DNA of 64,000 nt from Hemibagrus wyckioides (lineage: Eukaryota; Chordata; Actinopteri; Siluriformes; Bagridae). Below, piece by piece: positions 21,500 through 39,545 of this stretch. The stretch is taken from the NCBI RefSeq assembly GCF_019097595.1, contig NC_080734.1, positions 18,682,892 through 18,746,891 of the forward strand. Direction: 5' to 3'. Under the pieces are notes generated by a model, which worked only from the letters and a program-made list of their open reading frames with translations, was not told the origin of the DNA and searched no databases. The number at the start of each line of letters is the position of its first letter. Positions within the stretch are counted from its first letter, which is position 1. A program made the translations under genes and the position numbers.

Positions 21500-24400
21500 T
21501 GCTGTACATTAATACACATACACACACACACACTGCTGTACACTAATACACATACACACTGCTGTACACTAATACACATACACGCACACACACTGCTGTA
21601 CATTAATACAGACACACACACACACTGCTGTACATTAATACAGACACACACACACACTGCTGTACATTAATACAGACACACACACACACACTGCTGTACA
21701 TTAATACAGACACACACACACACACTGCTGTACATTAATACAGACACACACACACACACTGCTGTACATTAATACAGACACACACACACACACTGCTGTA
21801 CACTAATACACATATACACACACACACTGCTGTACACTAATACACATACACACACACACTGCTGTACATTAATACACACACACACACACACACACTGCTG
21901 TACACTAATACACATACACACACACACACACTGCTGTACACTAATACACATACACACACACACACACTGCTGTACACTAATACACATACACACACACACT
22001 GCTGTACACTAATACACATACACACACACACTGCTGTACACTAATACACACACACACACACACTGCTGTACATTAATACACATACACACACACACACACT
22101 GCTGTACATTAATACACATACACACACACACACACTGCTGTACACTAATACACATACACACACACACTGCTGTACATTAATACACATACACACAAACACA
22201 CTGCTGTACACTAATACACATACACACACACACACACACTGCTGTACATTAATACACATACAATGCCATACACTAATACACATACACACACTGCTGTACA
22301 CTAATACACATACACACACACACACTGCTGTAGACTAATACACATACACACACACACACTGCTGTAGACTAATACACATACACACACACACACTGCTGTA
22401 GACTAATACACATACACACACACACACACTGCTGTAGACTAATACACATACACACACACACACTGCTGTAGACTAATACACATACACACACACACACTGC
22501 TGTAGACTAATACACATACACACACACACACTGCTGTAGACTAATACACATACACACACACACACTGCTGTAGACTAATACACATACACACACACACACT
22601 GCTGTAGACTAATACACATACACACACACTGCTGTAGACTAATACACATACACACACACACACTGCTGTAGACTAATACACATACACACACACTGCTGTA
22701 CACTAATACACATACACACACACACACTGCTGTAGACTAATACACATACACACACACTGCTGTACACTAATACACATACACACACACACACTGCTGTAGA
22801 CTAATACACATACACACACACACACTGCTGTAGACTAATACACATACACACACACACACTGCTGTACACTAATACACATACACACACACTGCTGTACATT
22901 AATACACATACACACACACACACTGCTGTAGACTAATACACATACACACACACACACTGCTGTAGACTAATACACATACACACACACACACTGCTGTACA
23001 CTAATACACATACACACACACTGCTGTACACTAATACACATACACACACACACACTGCTGTAGACTAATACACATACACACACACACACTGCTGTAGACT
23101 AATACACATACACACACACACACTGCTGTACACTAATACACATACACACATACACTGCTGTACACTAATACACATACACACACACACACTGCTGTACATT
23201 AATACACATACACACACACACACTGCTGTACATTAATACACATACACACACACACACTGCTGTACACTAATACACATAAACACACACACTGCTGTACATT
23301 AATCCACATACACACACACACACTGCTGTACACTAATACACATACACACACACACACACTGCTGTACACTAATACACATACACACACACACACTGCTGTA
23401 CATTAATACACATACACACACACACTGCTGTACACTAATACACATACACACACACACTGCTGTACACTAATACACATACACACACACACACTGCTGTACA
23501 TTAATACACATACACACACACACACTGCTGTACATTAATACACATACACACACACACACTGCTGTACACTAATACACATAAACACACACACTGCTGTACA
23601 TTAATCCACATACACACACACACACTGCTGTACACTAATACACATACACACACACACACACACTGCTGTACACTAATACACATACACACACACACACACA
23701 CTGCTGTACATTAATACACACACACACACACTGCTGTACACTAATACACATACACACACACACACACACTGCTGTACATTAATACACATACACACACACA
23801 CACTGCTGTACATTAATACACATACACACACTGCTGTACACTAATACACACACACACACACACTGCTGTACATTAATACACATACACACACACACTGCTG
23901 TACATTAATACACATACACACACACACACTGCTGTACACTAATACACATACACACACACACACTGCTGTACATTAATACACATACACACACACTGCTGTA
24001 CATTAATACACATACACACACACTGCTGTACATTAATACACATACACACACACACACTGCTGTACATTAATACACATACACACACACACTGCTGTACATT
24101 AATACACATACACACACACACACTGCTGTACATTAATACACATACACACACATGCACTGCTGTACACTAATACACATACACACACACACACTGCTGTACA
24201 TTAATACAGACACACACACACACTGCTGTACATTAATACACATACACACACACACTGCTGTACACTAATACACATACACACACACACACTGCTGTACATT
24301 AATACACATACACACACACACACTGCTGTACATTAATACACATACACACACACACACTGCTGTACATTAATACACATACACACACACACTGCTGTACACT

Positions 24401-27400
24401 AATACACACACACACACACACACACTGCTGTACATTAATACACATACACACACACACACTGCTGTACATTAATACACATACACACACACACTGCTGTACA
24501 TTAATACACATACACACACACACACTGCTGTACATTAATACACATACACACACACACACTGCTGTACATTAATACACATACACACACACACACACACACT
24601 GCTGTACACTAATACACATACACACACACACTGCTGTACACTAATACACATACACACACACTGCTGTACACTAATACACATACACACACACACACACTGC
24701 TGTACACTAATACACATACACACACACACACTGCTGTACATTAATACACATACACACACACACTGCTGTACATTAATACACATACACACACACACTGCTG
24801 TACACTAATACACATACACACACACACACTGCTGTACATTAATACACATACACACACACACACTGCTGTACATTAATACACATACACACACACACACTGC
24901 TGTACACTAATACACATACACACACACACTGCTGTACATTAATCCACATACACACACACACACTGCTGTACACTAATACACATACACACACACACACACA
25001 CTGCTGTACATTAATACACATACACACACACACACACACTGCTGTACATTAATACACATACACACACACACTGCTGTACACTAATACACATACACACACA
25101 CACACACTGCTGTACATTAATACACATACACACACACACACTGCTGTACATTAATACACATACACACACACACACACTGCTGTACATTAATACACATACA
25201 CACACACACACTGCTGTACATTAATACACATACACACACACACTGCTGTACATTAATACACATACACACACACACACACACTGCTGTACACTAATACACA
25301 TACACACACACACACTGCTGTACATTAATACACATACACACACACACACACTGCTGTACATTAATACACATACACACACACACTGCTGTACACTAATACA
25401 CATACACACACACACACTGCTGTACACTAATACACATACACACACACACTGCTGTACATTAATACACATACACACACACACACTGCTGTACATTAATACA
25501 CATACACACACACACTGCTGTACATTAATACACATACACACACACACACTGCTGTACATTAATACACATACACACACACACACACTGCTGTACACTAATA
25601 CACATACACACACACTGCTGTACATTAATACACATACACACACACACACTGCTGTACATTAATACACATACACACACACACACTGCTGTACATTAATACA
25701 CATACACACACACACACACACACTGCTGTACATTAATACACATACACACACACACTGCTGTACATTAATACACATACACACACACACACACACTGCTGTA
25801 CATTAATACACATACACACACACTGCTGTACATTAATACACATACACACACACACACTGCTGTACATTAATACACATACACACACACACTGCTGTACATT
25901 AATACACATACACACACACACACTGCTGTACATTAATACACATACACACACACACACACACTGCTGTACATTAATACACATACACACACACACACTGCTG
26001 TACATTAATACACATACACACACATGCACTGCTGTACACTAATACACATACACACACACACACTGCTGTACATTAATACAAACACACACACACACTGCTG
26101 TACATTAATACACATACACACACACACTGCTGTACACTAATACACACACACACACACACACTGCTGTACATTAATACACATACACACACACACTGCTGTA
26201 CACTAATACACATACACACACACACACTGCTGTACATTAATCCACATACACACACACACACTGCTGTACATTAATACACATACACACACACACACACACA
26301 CTGCTGTACACTAATACACATACACACACACACTGCTGTACATTAATACACATACACACACACACACTGCTGTACATTAATACACATACACACACACACT
26401 GCTGTACATTAATACACATACACACACACACACTGCTGTACACTAATACACATACACACACACACACTGCTGTACATTAATACACATACACACACACACA
26501 CTGCTGTACATTAATACACATACACACACACACACACACACTGCTGTACACTAATACACATACACACACACACTGCTGTACATTAATACACATACACACA
26601 CACACACTGCTGTACATTAATACAGACACACACACACACTGCTGTACACTAATACACACACACACACACACACTGCTGTACATTAATACACATACACACA
26701 CACACACTGCTGTACATTAATACACATACACACACACACACTGCTGTACATTAATACACATACACACACACACACACACTGCTGTACACTAATACACATA
26801 CACACACACACTGCTGTACATTAATACACATACACACACACACACTGCTGTACATTAATACACACACACACACACACTGCTGTACACTAATACACATACA
26901 CACACACACACACTGCTGTACATTAATACACATACACACACACTGCTGTACATTAATACACACACACACACACACTGCTGTACACTAATACACATACACA
27001 CACACACACTGCTGTACATTAATACACATACACACACACACACACACACTGCTGTACACTAATACACATACACACACACACACACTGCTGTACATTAATA
27101 CACATACACACACACACTGCTGTACATTAATACACATACACACACACTGCTGTACATTAATACACATACACACACACACACTGCTGTACATTAATACACA
27201 TACACACACACACTGCTGTACATTAATACACATACACACACACACACTGCTGTACATTAATACACATACACACACATGCACTGCTGTACACTAATACACA
27301 TACACACACACACACTGCTGTACATTAATACAAACACACACACACACTGCTGTACATTAATACACATACACACACACACACTGCTGTACATTAATACACA

Positions 27401-29385
27401 TACACACACACACTGCTGTACATTAATACACATACACACACACACACTGCTGTACACTAATACACATACACACACACACACTGCTGTACATTAATACACA
27501 TACACACACACACACACACACTGCTGTACACTAATACACATACACACACACACTGCTGTACATTAATACACATACACACACACACACTGCTGTACATTAA
27601 TACACATACACACACACACTGCTGTACATTAATACACATACACACACACACACTGCTGTACACTAATACACATACACACACACACACACACACTGCTGTA
27701 CACTAATACACACACACACACACACACTGCTGTACATTAATACACATACACACACACACACTGCTGTACATTAATACACATACACACACACACACTGCTG
27801 TACATTAATACACATACACACACACACACACACTGCTGTACACTAATACACATACACACACACACTGCTGTACATTAATACACATACACACACACACACT
27901 GCTGTACATTAATACACATACACACACACACTGCTGTACATTAATACACACACACACACACACTGCTGTACACTAATACACATACACACACACACACACT
28001 GCTGTACATTAATACACATACACACACACTGCTGTACATTAATACACACACACACACACACTGCTGTACACTAATACACATACACACACACACACTGCTG
28101 TACATTAATACACATACACACACACACACACACACTGCTGTACACTAATACACATACACACACACACACTGCTGTACATTAATACACATACACACACACA
28201 CTGCTGTACATTAATACACATACACACACACACACACACACTGCTGTACATTAATACAAACACACACACACACTGCTGTACATTAATACACATACACACA
28301 CACACACTGCTGTACATTAATACACATACACACACACACACACACACTGCTGTACATTAATACACATACACACACACACACTGCTGTACATTAATACACA
28401 TACACACACACACTGCTGTACATTAATACACACACACACACACACTGCTGTACACTAATACACATACACACACACACACTGCTGTACATTAATACACATA
28501 CACACACACTGCTGTACATTAATACACACACACACTGCTGTACACTAATACACATACACACACACACACTGCTGTACATTAATACACATACACACACACA
28601 CACACACACACTGCTGTACACTAATACACATACACACACACACACTGCTGTACATTAATACACATACACACACACTGCTGTACATTAATACACATACACA
28701 CACACTGCTGTACACTAATACACATACACACACACACACTGCTGTACATTAATACACATACACACACACACACACACACTGCTGTACACTAATACACACA
28801 CACACACACTGCTGTACATTAATACACATACACACACACACACTGCTGTACATTAATACACATACACACACACACACTGCTGTACATTAATACACATACA
28901 CACACACACACACACTGCTGTACACTAATACACATACACACACACACTGCTGTACATTAATACACATACACACACACACACTGCTGTACATTAATACACA
29001 TACACACACACACTGCTGTACATTAATACACACACACACACACACTGCTGTACACTAATACACATACACACACACACACTGCTGTACATTAATACACATA
29101 CACACACTGCTGTACATTAATACACACACACACACACACTGCTGTACACTAATACACATACACACACACACACTGCTGTACATTAATACACATACACACA
29201 CACACTGCTGTACATTAATACACATACACACACACACTGCTGTACATTAATACACATACACACACATGCACTGCTGTACATTAATACACATACACACACA
29301 CACACTGCTGTACATTAATACACATACACACACACACACTGCTGTACATTAATACACATACACACACACACACTGCTGTACATTA

Positions 29386-29417
<32 letters not shown>

Positions 29418-29657
29418 TGCTGTACACTAATACACATACACACACATGCACTGCTGTACATTAATACAGACACACACACACACTGCTGTACACTAATACA
29501 CATACACACACACACACACACACTGCTGTACATTAATCCACATACACACACACACTGCTGTACACTAATACACATATACACACACACACACTGCTGTACA
29601 TTAATACACACACACACTGCTGTACACTAATACACACACACACACTGCTGTACATTA

Positions 29658-29691
<34 letters not shown>

Positions 29692-29899
29692 TGCTGTACA
29701 TTAATACACATACACACACACACACACACACTGCTGTACACTAATACACATACACACACACACACTGCTGTACATTAATACACATACACACACACACACT
29801 GCTGTACACTAATACACATACACACACACACACTGCTGTACATTAATACACACACACACTGCTGTACACTAATACACACACACACACTGCTGTACATTA

Positions 29900-29933
<34 letters not shown>

Positions 29934-30149
29934 TGCTGTACATTAATACACATACACACACACACACACACACTGCTGTACACTAATACACATACACACA
30001 CACACACTGCTGTACATTAATACACATACACACACACACACTGCTGTACATTAATACACATACACACACACACACTGCTGTACATTAATACACATACACA
30101 CACACACACTGCTGTACACTAATACACACACACACACTGCTGTACATTA

Positions 30150-30188
<39 letters not shown>

Positions 30189-31849
30189 TGTACATTAATA
30201 CACATACACACACACACACACACTGCTGTACACTAATACACATACACACACACACACTGCTGTACATTAATACACATACACACACACACACTGCTGTACA
30301 TTAATACACATACACACACACACACTGCTGTACATTAATACACACACACACACACTGCTGTACATTAATACACATACACACACACACACACTGCTGTACA
30401 CTAATACACATACACACACTGCTGTACATTAATACACATACACACACACACACTGCTGTACATTAATACACATACACACACACACACACTGCTGTACACT
30501 AATACACATACACACACATGCACTGCTGTACATTAATACAGACACACACACACACTGCTGTACACTAATACACATACACACACACACACACACTGCTGTA
30601 CATTAATACACATACACACACACACACACTGCTGTACACTAATACACATACACACACATGCACTGCTGTACATTAATACAGACACACACACACACTGCTG
30701 TACATTAATACACATACACACACACACACTGCTGTACACTAATACACATACACACACACACACTGCTGTACATTAATACACATACACACACACACACTGC
30801 TGTACACTAATACACATACACACACACACACTGCTGTACATTAATACACATACACACACACACACTGCTGTACACTAATACACACACACACACTGCTGTA
30901 CATTAATACACATACACACACACACACACACACTGCTGTACACTAATACACATACACACACACACACACACTGCTGTACACTAATACACATACACACACA
31001 CACACTGCTGTACACTAATACACATACACACACACACACTGCTGTACACTAATACACATACACACACACACACTGCTGTACATTAATACACATACACACA
31101 CACACACTGCTGTACACTAATACACATACACACACACACACTGCTGTACACTAATACACATACACACACACACTGCTGTACACTAATACACATACACACA
31201 CACACACTGCTGTACATTAATAAACATACACACACACACACTGCTGTACATTAATACACATACACACACACACACTGCTGTACACTAATACACATACACA
31301 CACACACACTGCTGTACATTAATACACATACACACACACACACTGCTGTACATTAATACACATACACACACACACACTGCTGTACACTAATACACATACA
31401 CACACACACACTGCTGTACACTAATACACATACACACACACACACTGCTGTACACTAATACACATACACACACACACACTGCTGTACACTAATACACATA
31501 CACACACACACACTGCTGTACATTAATACACATACACACACACACACTGCTGTACATTAATACACATACACACACACACACTGCTGTACATTAATACACA
31601 TACACACACACACTGCTGTACACTAATACACATACACACACACACTGCTGTACACTAATACACATACACACACACACTGCTGTACACTAATACACATACA
31701 CACACACACTGCTGTACACTAATACACATACACACACACACTGCTGTACACTAATACACATCCACACACACACACTGCTGTACACTAATACACATACACA
31801 CACACACTGCTGTACATTAATACACATACACACACACACACTGCTGCAC

Positions 31850-33950
31850 ACTAATACAGCCAAACACACACACTGCTGTACACTAATACACATACACACA
31901 CACACACACACTGCTGTACATTAATACACATACACACACACACTGCTGTACATTAATACAGCCAAACACACACACTGCTGTACATTAATACACATACACA
32001 CACACACACACTGCTGTACATTAATACACATACACCCACACACACACTGCTGTACACTAATACACATACACACACACACACTGCTGTACACTAATACACA
32101 TACACACACACACACTGCTGTACACTAATACACATACACACACACACACTGCTGTACATTAATACAGCCAAACACACACACTGCTGTACACTAATACACA
32201 TACACACACACACACTGCTGTACACTAATACACATACACACACACACACTGCTGTACATTAATACAGCCAAACACACACACTGCTGTACACTAATACACA
32301 TACACACACACACTGCTGTACACTAATACACATACACACACACACACTGCTGTACATTAATACACATACACACACACACACTGCTGTACATTATTACACA
32401 TACACACACACACACTGCTGCACACTAATACACATACACACACACACACTGCTGTACATTAATACAAATACACACACACACTGCTGTACATTAATACACA
32501 TACACACACACACACTGCTGTACATTAATACACATACACACACACACACTGCTGCACACTAATACACATACACACACACACACTGCTGTACATTAATACA
32601 AATACACACACACACACTGCTGTACATTAATACACATACACACACACACACTGCTGTACACTAATACACATACACACACACACACTGCTGTACACTAATA
32701 CACATACACACACACACACTGCTGTACACTAATACACATACACACACACACACTGCTGTACATTAATACACATACACACACACACACTGCTGCACACTAA
32801 TACACATACACACACACACACTGCTGTACATTAATACAAATACACACACACACACTGCTGTACATTAATACACATACACACACACACACTGCTGTACACT
32901 AATACACATACACACACACACACTGCTGTACACTAATACACATACACACACACACACTGCTGTACACTAATACACATACACACACACACACTGCTGTACA
33001 CTAATACACATACACACACACACTGCTGTACATTAATACACATACACACACACACACTGCTGTACATTAATACACATACACACACACACACACTGCTGTA
33101 CACTAATACACATACACACACACACACTGCTGTACACTAATACACATACACACACACACTGCTGTACATTAATACACATACACACACACACACTGCTGTA
33201 CATTAATACACATACACACACACACACACACTGCTGTACACTAATACACATACACACACACACTGCTGTACATTAATACACATACACACACACACTGCTG
33301 TACATTAATACACATACACACACACACTGCTGTACATTAATACACATACACACACACACACTGCTGTACACTAATACACATACACACACACACACTGCTG
33401 TACATTAATACACATACACACACACACACTGCTGTACATTAATACACATACACACACACTGCTGTACATTAATACACATACACACACACACACTGCTGTA
33501 CATTAATACACATACACACACACACTGCTGTACATTAATACACATACACACACACACTGCTGTACATTAATACACATACACACACACACACTGCTGTACA
33601 TTAATACACATACACACACACACACTGCTGTACACTAATACACATACACACACACACACTGCTGTACATTAATACACATACACACACACACTGCTGTACA
33701 TTAATACACATACACACACACACACTGCTGTACATTAATACAGCCAAACACACACACTGCTGTACACTAATACACATACACACACACACACTGCTGTACA
33801 TTAATACAGCCAAACACACACACTGCTGTACACTAATACACATACACACACACACACTGCTGTACATTAATACACATACACACACACACTGCTGTACATT
33901 AATACACATACACACACACACTGCTGTACATTAATACACATACACACACA
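31850..33950. repeat. higher-order repeat, left copy
   Basis: Rare variant units recur 5594 bp to the right in the same order: CAGCCAAAC at about 31857, 31962, 32163, 32267, 33741 and 33806, TGCACACT at about 32419, 32551 and 32791, and AATACAAATAC at about 32464 and 32836. One exception is the AATACAAATAC at about 32598, which has no partner. Confidence 0.85.
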
Positions 33951-35623
33951 CACACTGCTGTACATTAATACACATACACACACACACACTGCTGTACATT
34001 AATACACATACACACACACACACTGCTGTACATTAATACACATACACACACACACACTGCTGTACATTAATACACATACACACACACACACTGCTGTACA
34101 TTAATACACATACACACACACACACTGCTGTACATTAATACACATACACACACACACACTGCTGTACACTAATACACATACACACACACACACTGCTGTA
34201 CATTAATACACATACACACACACACACTGCTGTACATTAATACACATACACACACACACTGCTGTACACTAATACACATACACACACACACACTGCTGTA
34301 CATTAATACACATACACACACACACACTGCTGTACATTAATACACATACACACACACACACTGCTGTACACTAATACACATACACACACACACACTGCTG
34401 TACATTAATACACATACACACACACACACTGCTGTACATTAATACACATACACACACACACTGCTGTACACTAATACACATATACACACACACACTGCTG
34501 TACACTAATACACATACACACACACACACTGCTGTACATTAATACACATACACACACACACACTGCTGTACATTAATACACATACACACACACACACTGC
34601 TGTACACTAATACACATACACACACACACACTGCTGTACATTAATACACATACACACACACACACTGCTGTACATTAATACACATACACACACACACACT
34701 GCTGTACATTAATACACATACACACACACACACTGCTGTACATTAATACACATACACACACACACACTGCTGCACACTAATACACATACACACACACACA
34801 CTGCTGTACATTAATACACATACACACACACACACTGCTGTACATTAATACACATACACACACACACACTGCTGTACATTAATACACATACACACACACA
34901 CACTGCTGTACATTAATACACATACACACACACACACTGCTGTACATTAATACACATACACACACACACACTGCTGTACATTAATACACATACACACACA
35001 CACACTGCTGTACATTAATACACATACACACACACACACTGCTGTACATTAATACACATACACACACACACACTGCTGTACATTAATACACATACACACA
35101 CACACACTGCTGTACATTAATACACATACACACACACACACTGCTGTACATTAATACACATACACACACACACACTGCTGTACATTAATACACATACACA
35201 CACACACACTGCTGTACATTAATACACATACACACACACACACTGCTGTACATTAATACACATACACACACACACACTGCTGTACATTAATACACATACA
35301 CACACACACACTGCTGTACATTAATACACATACACACACACACTGCTGTACACTAATACACATACACACACACTGCTGTACACTAATACACATACACACA
35401 CACACACACACACTGCTGTACATTAATACACATACACACACACACACTGCTGTACACTAATACACATACACACACACACACTGCTGTACATTAATACACA
35501 TACACACACACACACTGCTGTACATTAATACACATACACACACACACACTGCTGTACATTAATACACATACACACACACACACTGCTGTACACTAATACA
35601 CACACACACACTGCTGTACATTA

Positions 35624-35662
<39 letters not shown>

Positions 35663-37443
35663 TGTACATTAATACACATACACACACACACACACACTGC
35701 TGTACACTAATACACATACACACACACACACTGCTGTACATTAATACACATACACACACACACTGCTGTACATTAATACACATACACACACACACACTGC
35801 TGTACATTAATACACACACACACACACACTGCTGTACATTAATACACATACACACACACACACACTGCTGTACACTAATACACATACACACACACACACT
35901 GCTGTACATTAATACACATACACACACACACACTGCTGTACATTAATACACATACACACACACACACTGCTGTACACTAATACACATACACACACACACA
36001 CTGCTGTACATTAATACAGACACACACACACACTGCTGTACATTAATACACATACACACACTGCTGTACATTAATACACATACACACACACACTGCTGTA
36101 CATTAATACACATACACACACACACTGCTGTACACTAATACACATACACACACACACACACACTGCTGTACATTAATACACATACACACACACACACTGC
36201 TGTACATTAATACACATACACACACACACACTGCTGTACATTAATACACATACACACACACACACTGCTGTACATTAATACACATACACACACACACACT
36301 GCTGTACACTAATACACATACACACACACACACTGCTGTACATTAATACACATACACACACACACACTGCTGTACACTAATACACATACACACACACACA
36401 CTGCTGTACATTAATACACATACACACACACACACTGCTGTACACTAATACACATACACACACTGCTGTACATTAATACAGCCAAACACACACACTGCTG
36501 TACATTAATACACATACACACACACACACACACACTGCTGTACACTAATACACATACACACACACACACTGCTGTACACTAATACACATACACACACACA
36601 CACTGCTGTACACTAATACACATACACACACACACACTGCTGTACATTAATACACATACACACACACACACTGCTGTACATTAATACACATACACACACA
36701 CACACTGCTGTACATTAATACACATACACACACACACACTGCTGTACACTAATACACATACACACACACACTGCTGTACACTAATACACATACACACACA
36801 CACACTGCTGTACATTAATACACATACACACACACACACTGCTGTACATTAATACACATACACACACACACACTGCTGTACACTAATACACATACACACA
36901 CACACACTGCTGTACATTAATACACATACACACACACACACTGCTGTACATTAATACACATACACACACACACACTGCTGTACACTAATACACATACACA
37001 CACACACACTGCTGTACACTAATACACATACACACACACACACTGCTGTACACTAATACACATACACACACACACACTGCTGTACACTAATACACATACA
37101 CACACACACACTGCTGTACATTAATACACATACACACACACACACTGCTGTACATTAATACACATACACACACACACACTGCTGTACATTAATACACATA
37201 CACACACACACTGCTGTACACTAATACACATACACACACACACTGCTGTACACTAATACACATACACACACACACTGCTGTACACTAATACACATACACA
37301 CACACACACTGCTGTACACTAATACACATACACACACACACTGCTGTACACTAATACAGCCAAACACACACACTGCTGTACACTAATACACATACACACA
37401 CACACTGCTGTACACTAATACACATACACACACACACACTGCT

Positions 37444-39545
37444 GTACATTAATACAGCCAAACACACACACTGCTGTACATTAATACACATACACACACA
37501 CACACTGCTGTACACTAATACACATACACACACACACTGCTGTACATTAATACAGCCAAACACACACACTGCTGTACACTAATACACATACACACACACA
37601 CACACTGCTGTACATTAATACACATACACCCACACACACACTGCTGTACACTAATACACATACACACACACACACTGCTGTACACTAATACACATACACA
37701 CACACACACTGCTGTACACTAATACACATACACACACACACACTGCTGTACATTAATACAGCCAAACACACACACTGCTGTACACTAATACACATACACA
37801 CACACACACTGCTGTACACTAATACACATACACACACACACACTGCTGTACATTAATACAGCCAAACACACACACTGCTGTACACTAATACACATACACA
37901 CACACACTGCTGTACACTAATACACATACACACACACACACTGCTGTACATTAATACACATACACACACACACACTGCTGTACATTAATACACATACACA
38001 CACACACACTGCTGCACACTAATACACATACACACACACACACTGCTGTACATTAATACAAATACACACACACACTGCTGTACATTAATACACATACACA
38101 CACACACACTGCTGTACATTAATACACATACACACACACACACTGCTGCACACTAATACACATACACACACACACACTGCTGTACATTAATACACATACA
38201 CACACACACACTGCTGTACATTAATACACATACACACACACACACTGCTGTACACTAATACACATACACACACACACACTGCTGTACACTAATACACATA
38301 CACACACACACACTGCTGTACACTAATACACATACACACACACACACTGCTGTACATTAATACACATACACACACACACACTGCTGCACACTAATACACA
38401 TACACACACACACACTGCTGTACATTAATACAAATACACACACACACACTGCTGTACATTAATACACATACACACACACACACTGCTGTACACTAATACA
38501 CATACACACACACACACTGCTGTACACTAATACACATACACACACACACACTGCTGTACACTAATACACATACACACACACACACTGCTGTACACTAATA
38601 CACATACACACACACACTGCTGTACATTAATACACATACACACACACACACTGCTGTACATTAATACACATACACACACACACACACTGCTGTACACTAA
38701 TACACATACACACACACACACTGCTGTACACTAATACACATACACACACACACTGCTGTACATTAATACACATACACACACACACACTGCTGTACATTAA
38801 TACACATACACACACACACACACACTGCTGTACACTAATACACATACACACACACACTGCTGTACATTAATACACATACACACACACACTGCTGTACATT
38901 AATACACATACACACACACACTGCTGTACATTAATACACATACACACACACACACTGCTGTACACTAATACACATACACACACACACACTGCTGTACATT
39001 AATACACATACACACACACACACTGCTGTACATTAATACACATACACACACACTGCTGTACATTAATACACATACACACACACACACTGCTGTACATTAA
39101 TACACATACACACACACACTGCTGTACATTAATACACATACACACACACACTGCTGTACATTAATACACATACACACACACACACTGCTGTACATTAATA
39201 CACATACACACACACACACTGCTGTACACTAATACACATACACACACACACACTGCTGTACATTAATACACATACACACACACACTGCTGTACATTAATA
39301 CACATACACACACACACTGCTGTACATTAATACAGCCAAACACACACACTGCTGTACACTAATACACATACACACACACACACTGCTGTACATTAATACA
39401 GCCAAACACACACACTGCTGTACACTAATACACATACACACACACACACTGCTGTACATTAATACACATACACACACACACTGCTGTACATTAATACACA
39501 TACACACACACACTGCTGTACATTAATACACATACACACACACAC
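37444..39545. repeat. higher-order repeat, right copy
   Basis: Partner of 31850-33950 with an offset of 5592-5594 bp. Further right the offset changes to about 5324 bp: the CACATATACAC variant at 34481 pairs with 39805 and TGCACACT at 34770 with about 40094. This implies a net loss of about 268 bp, near eight units, in the right copy. Confidence 0.8.
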
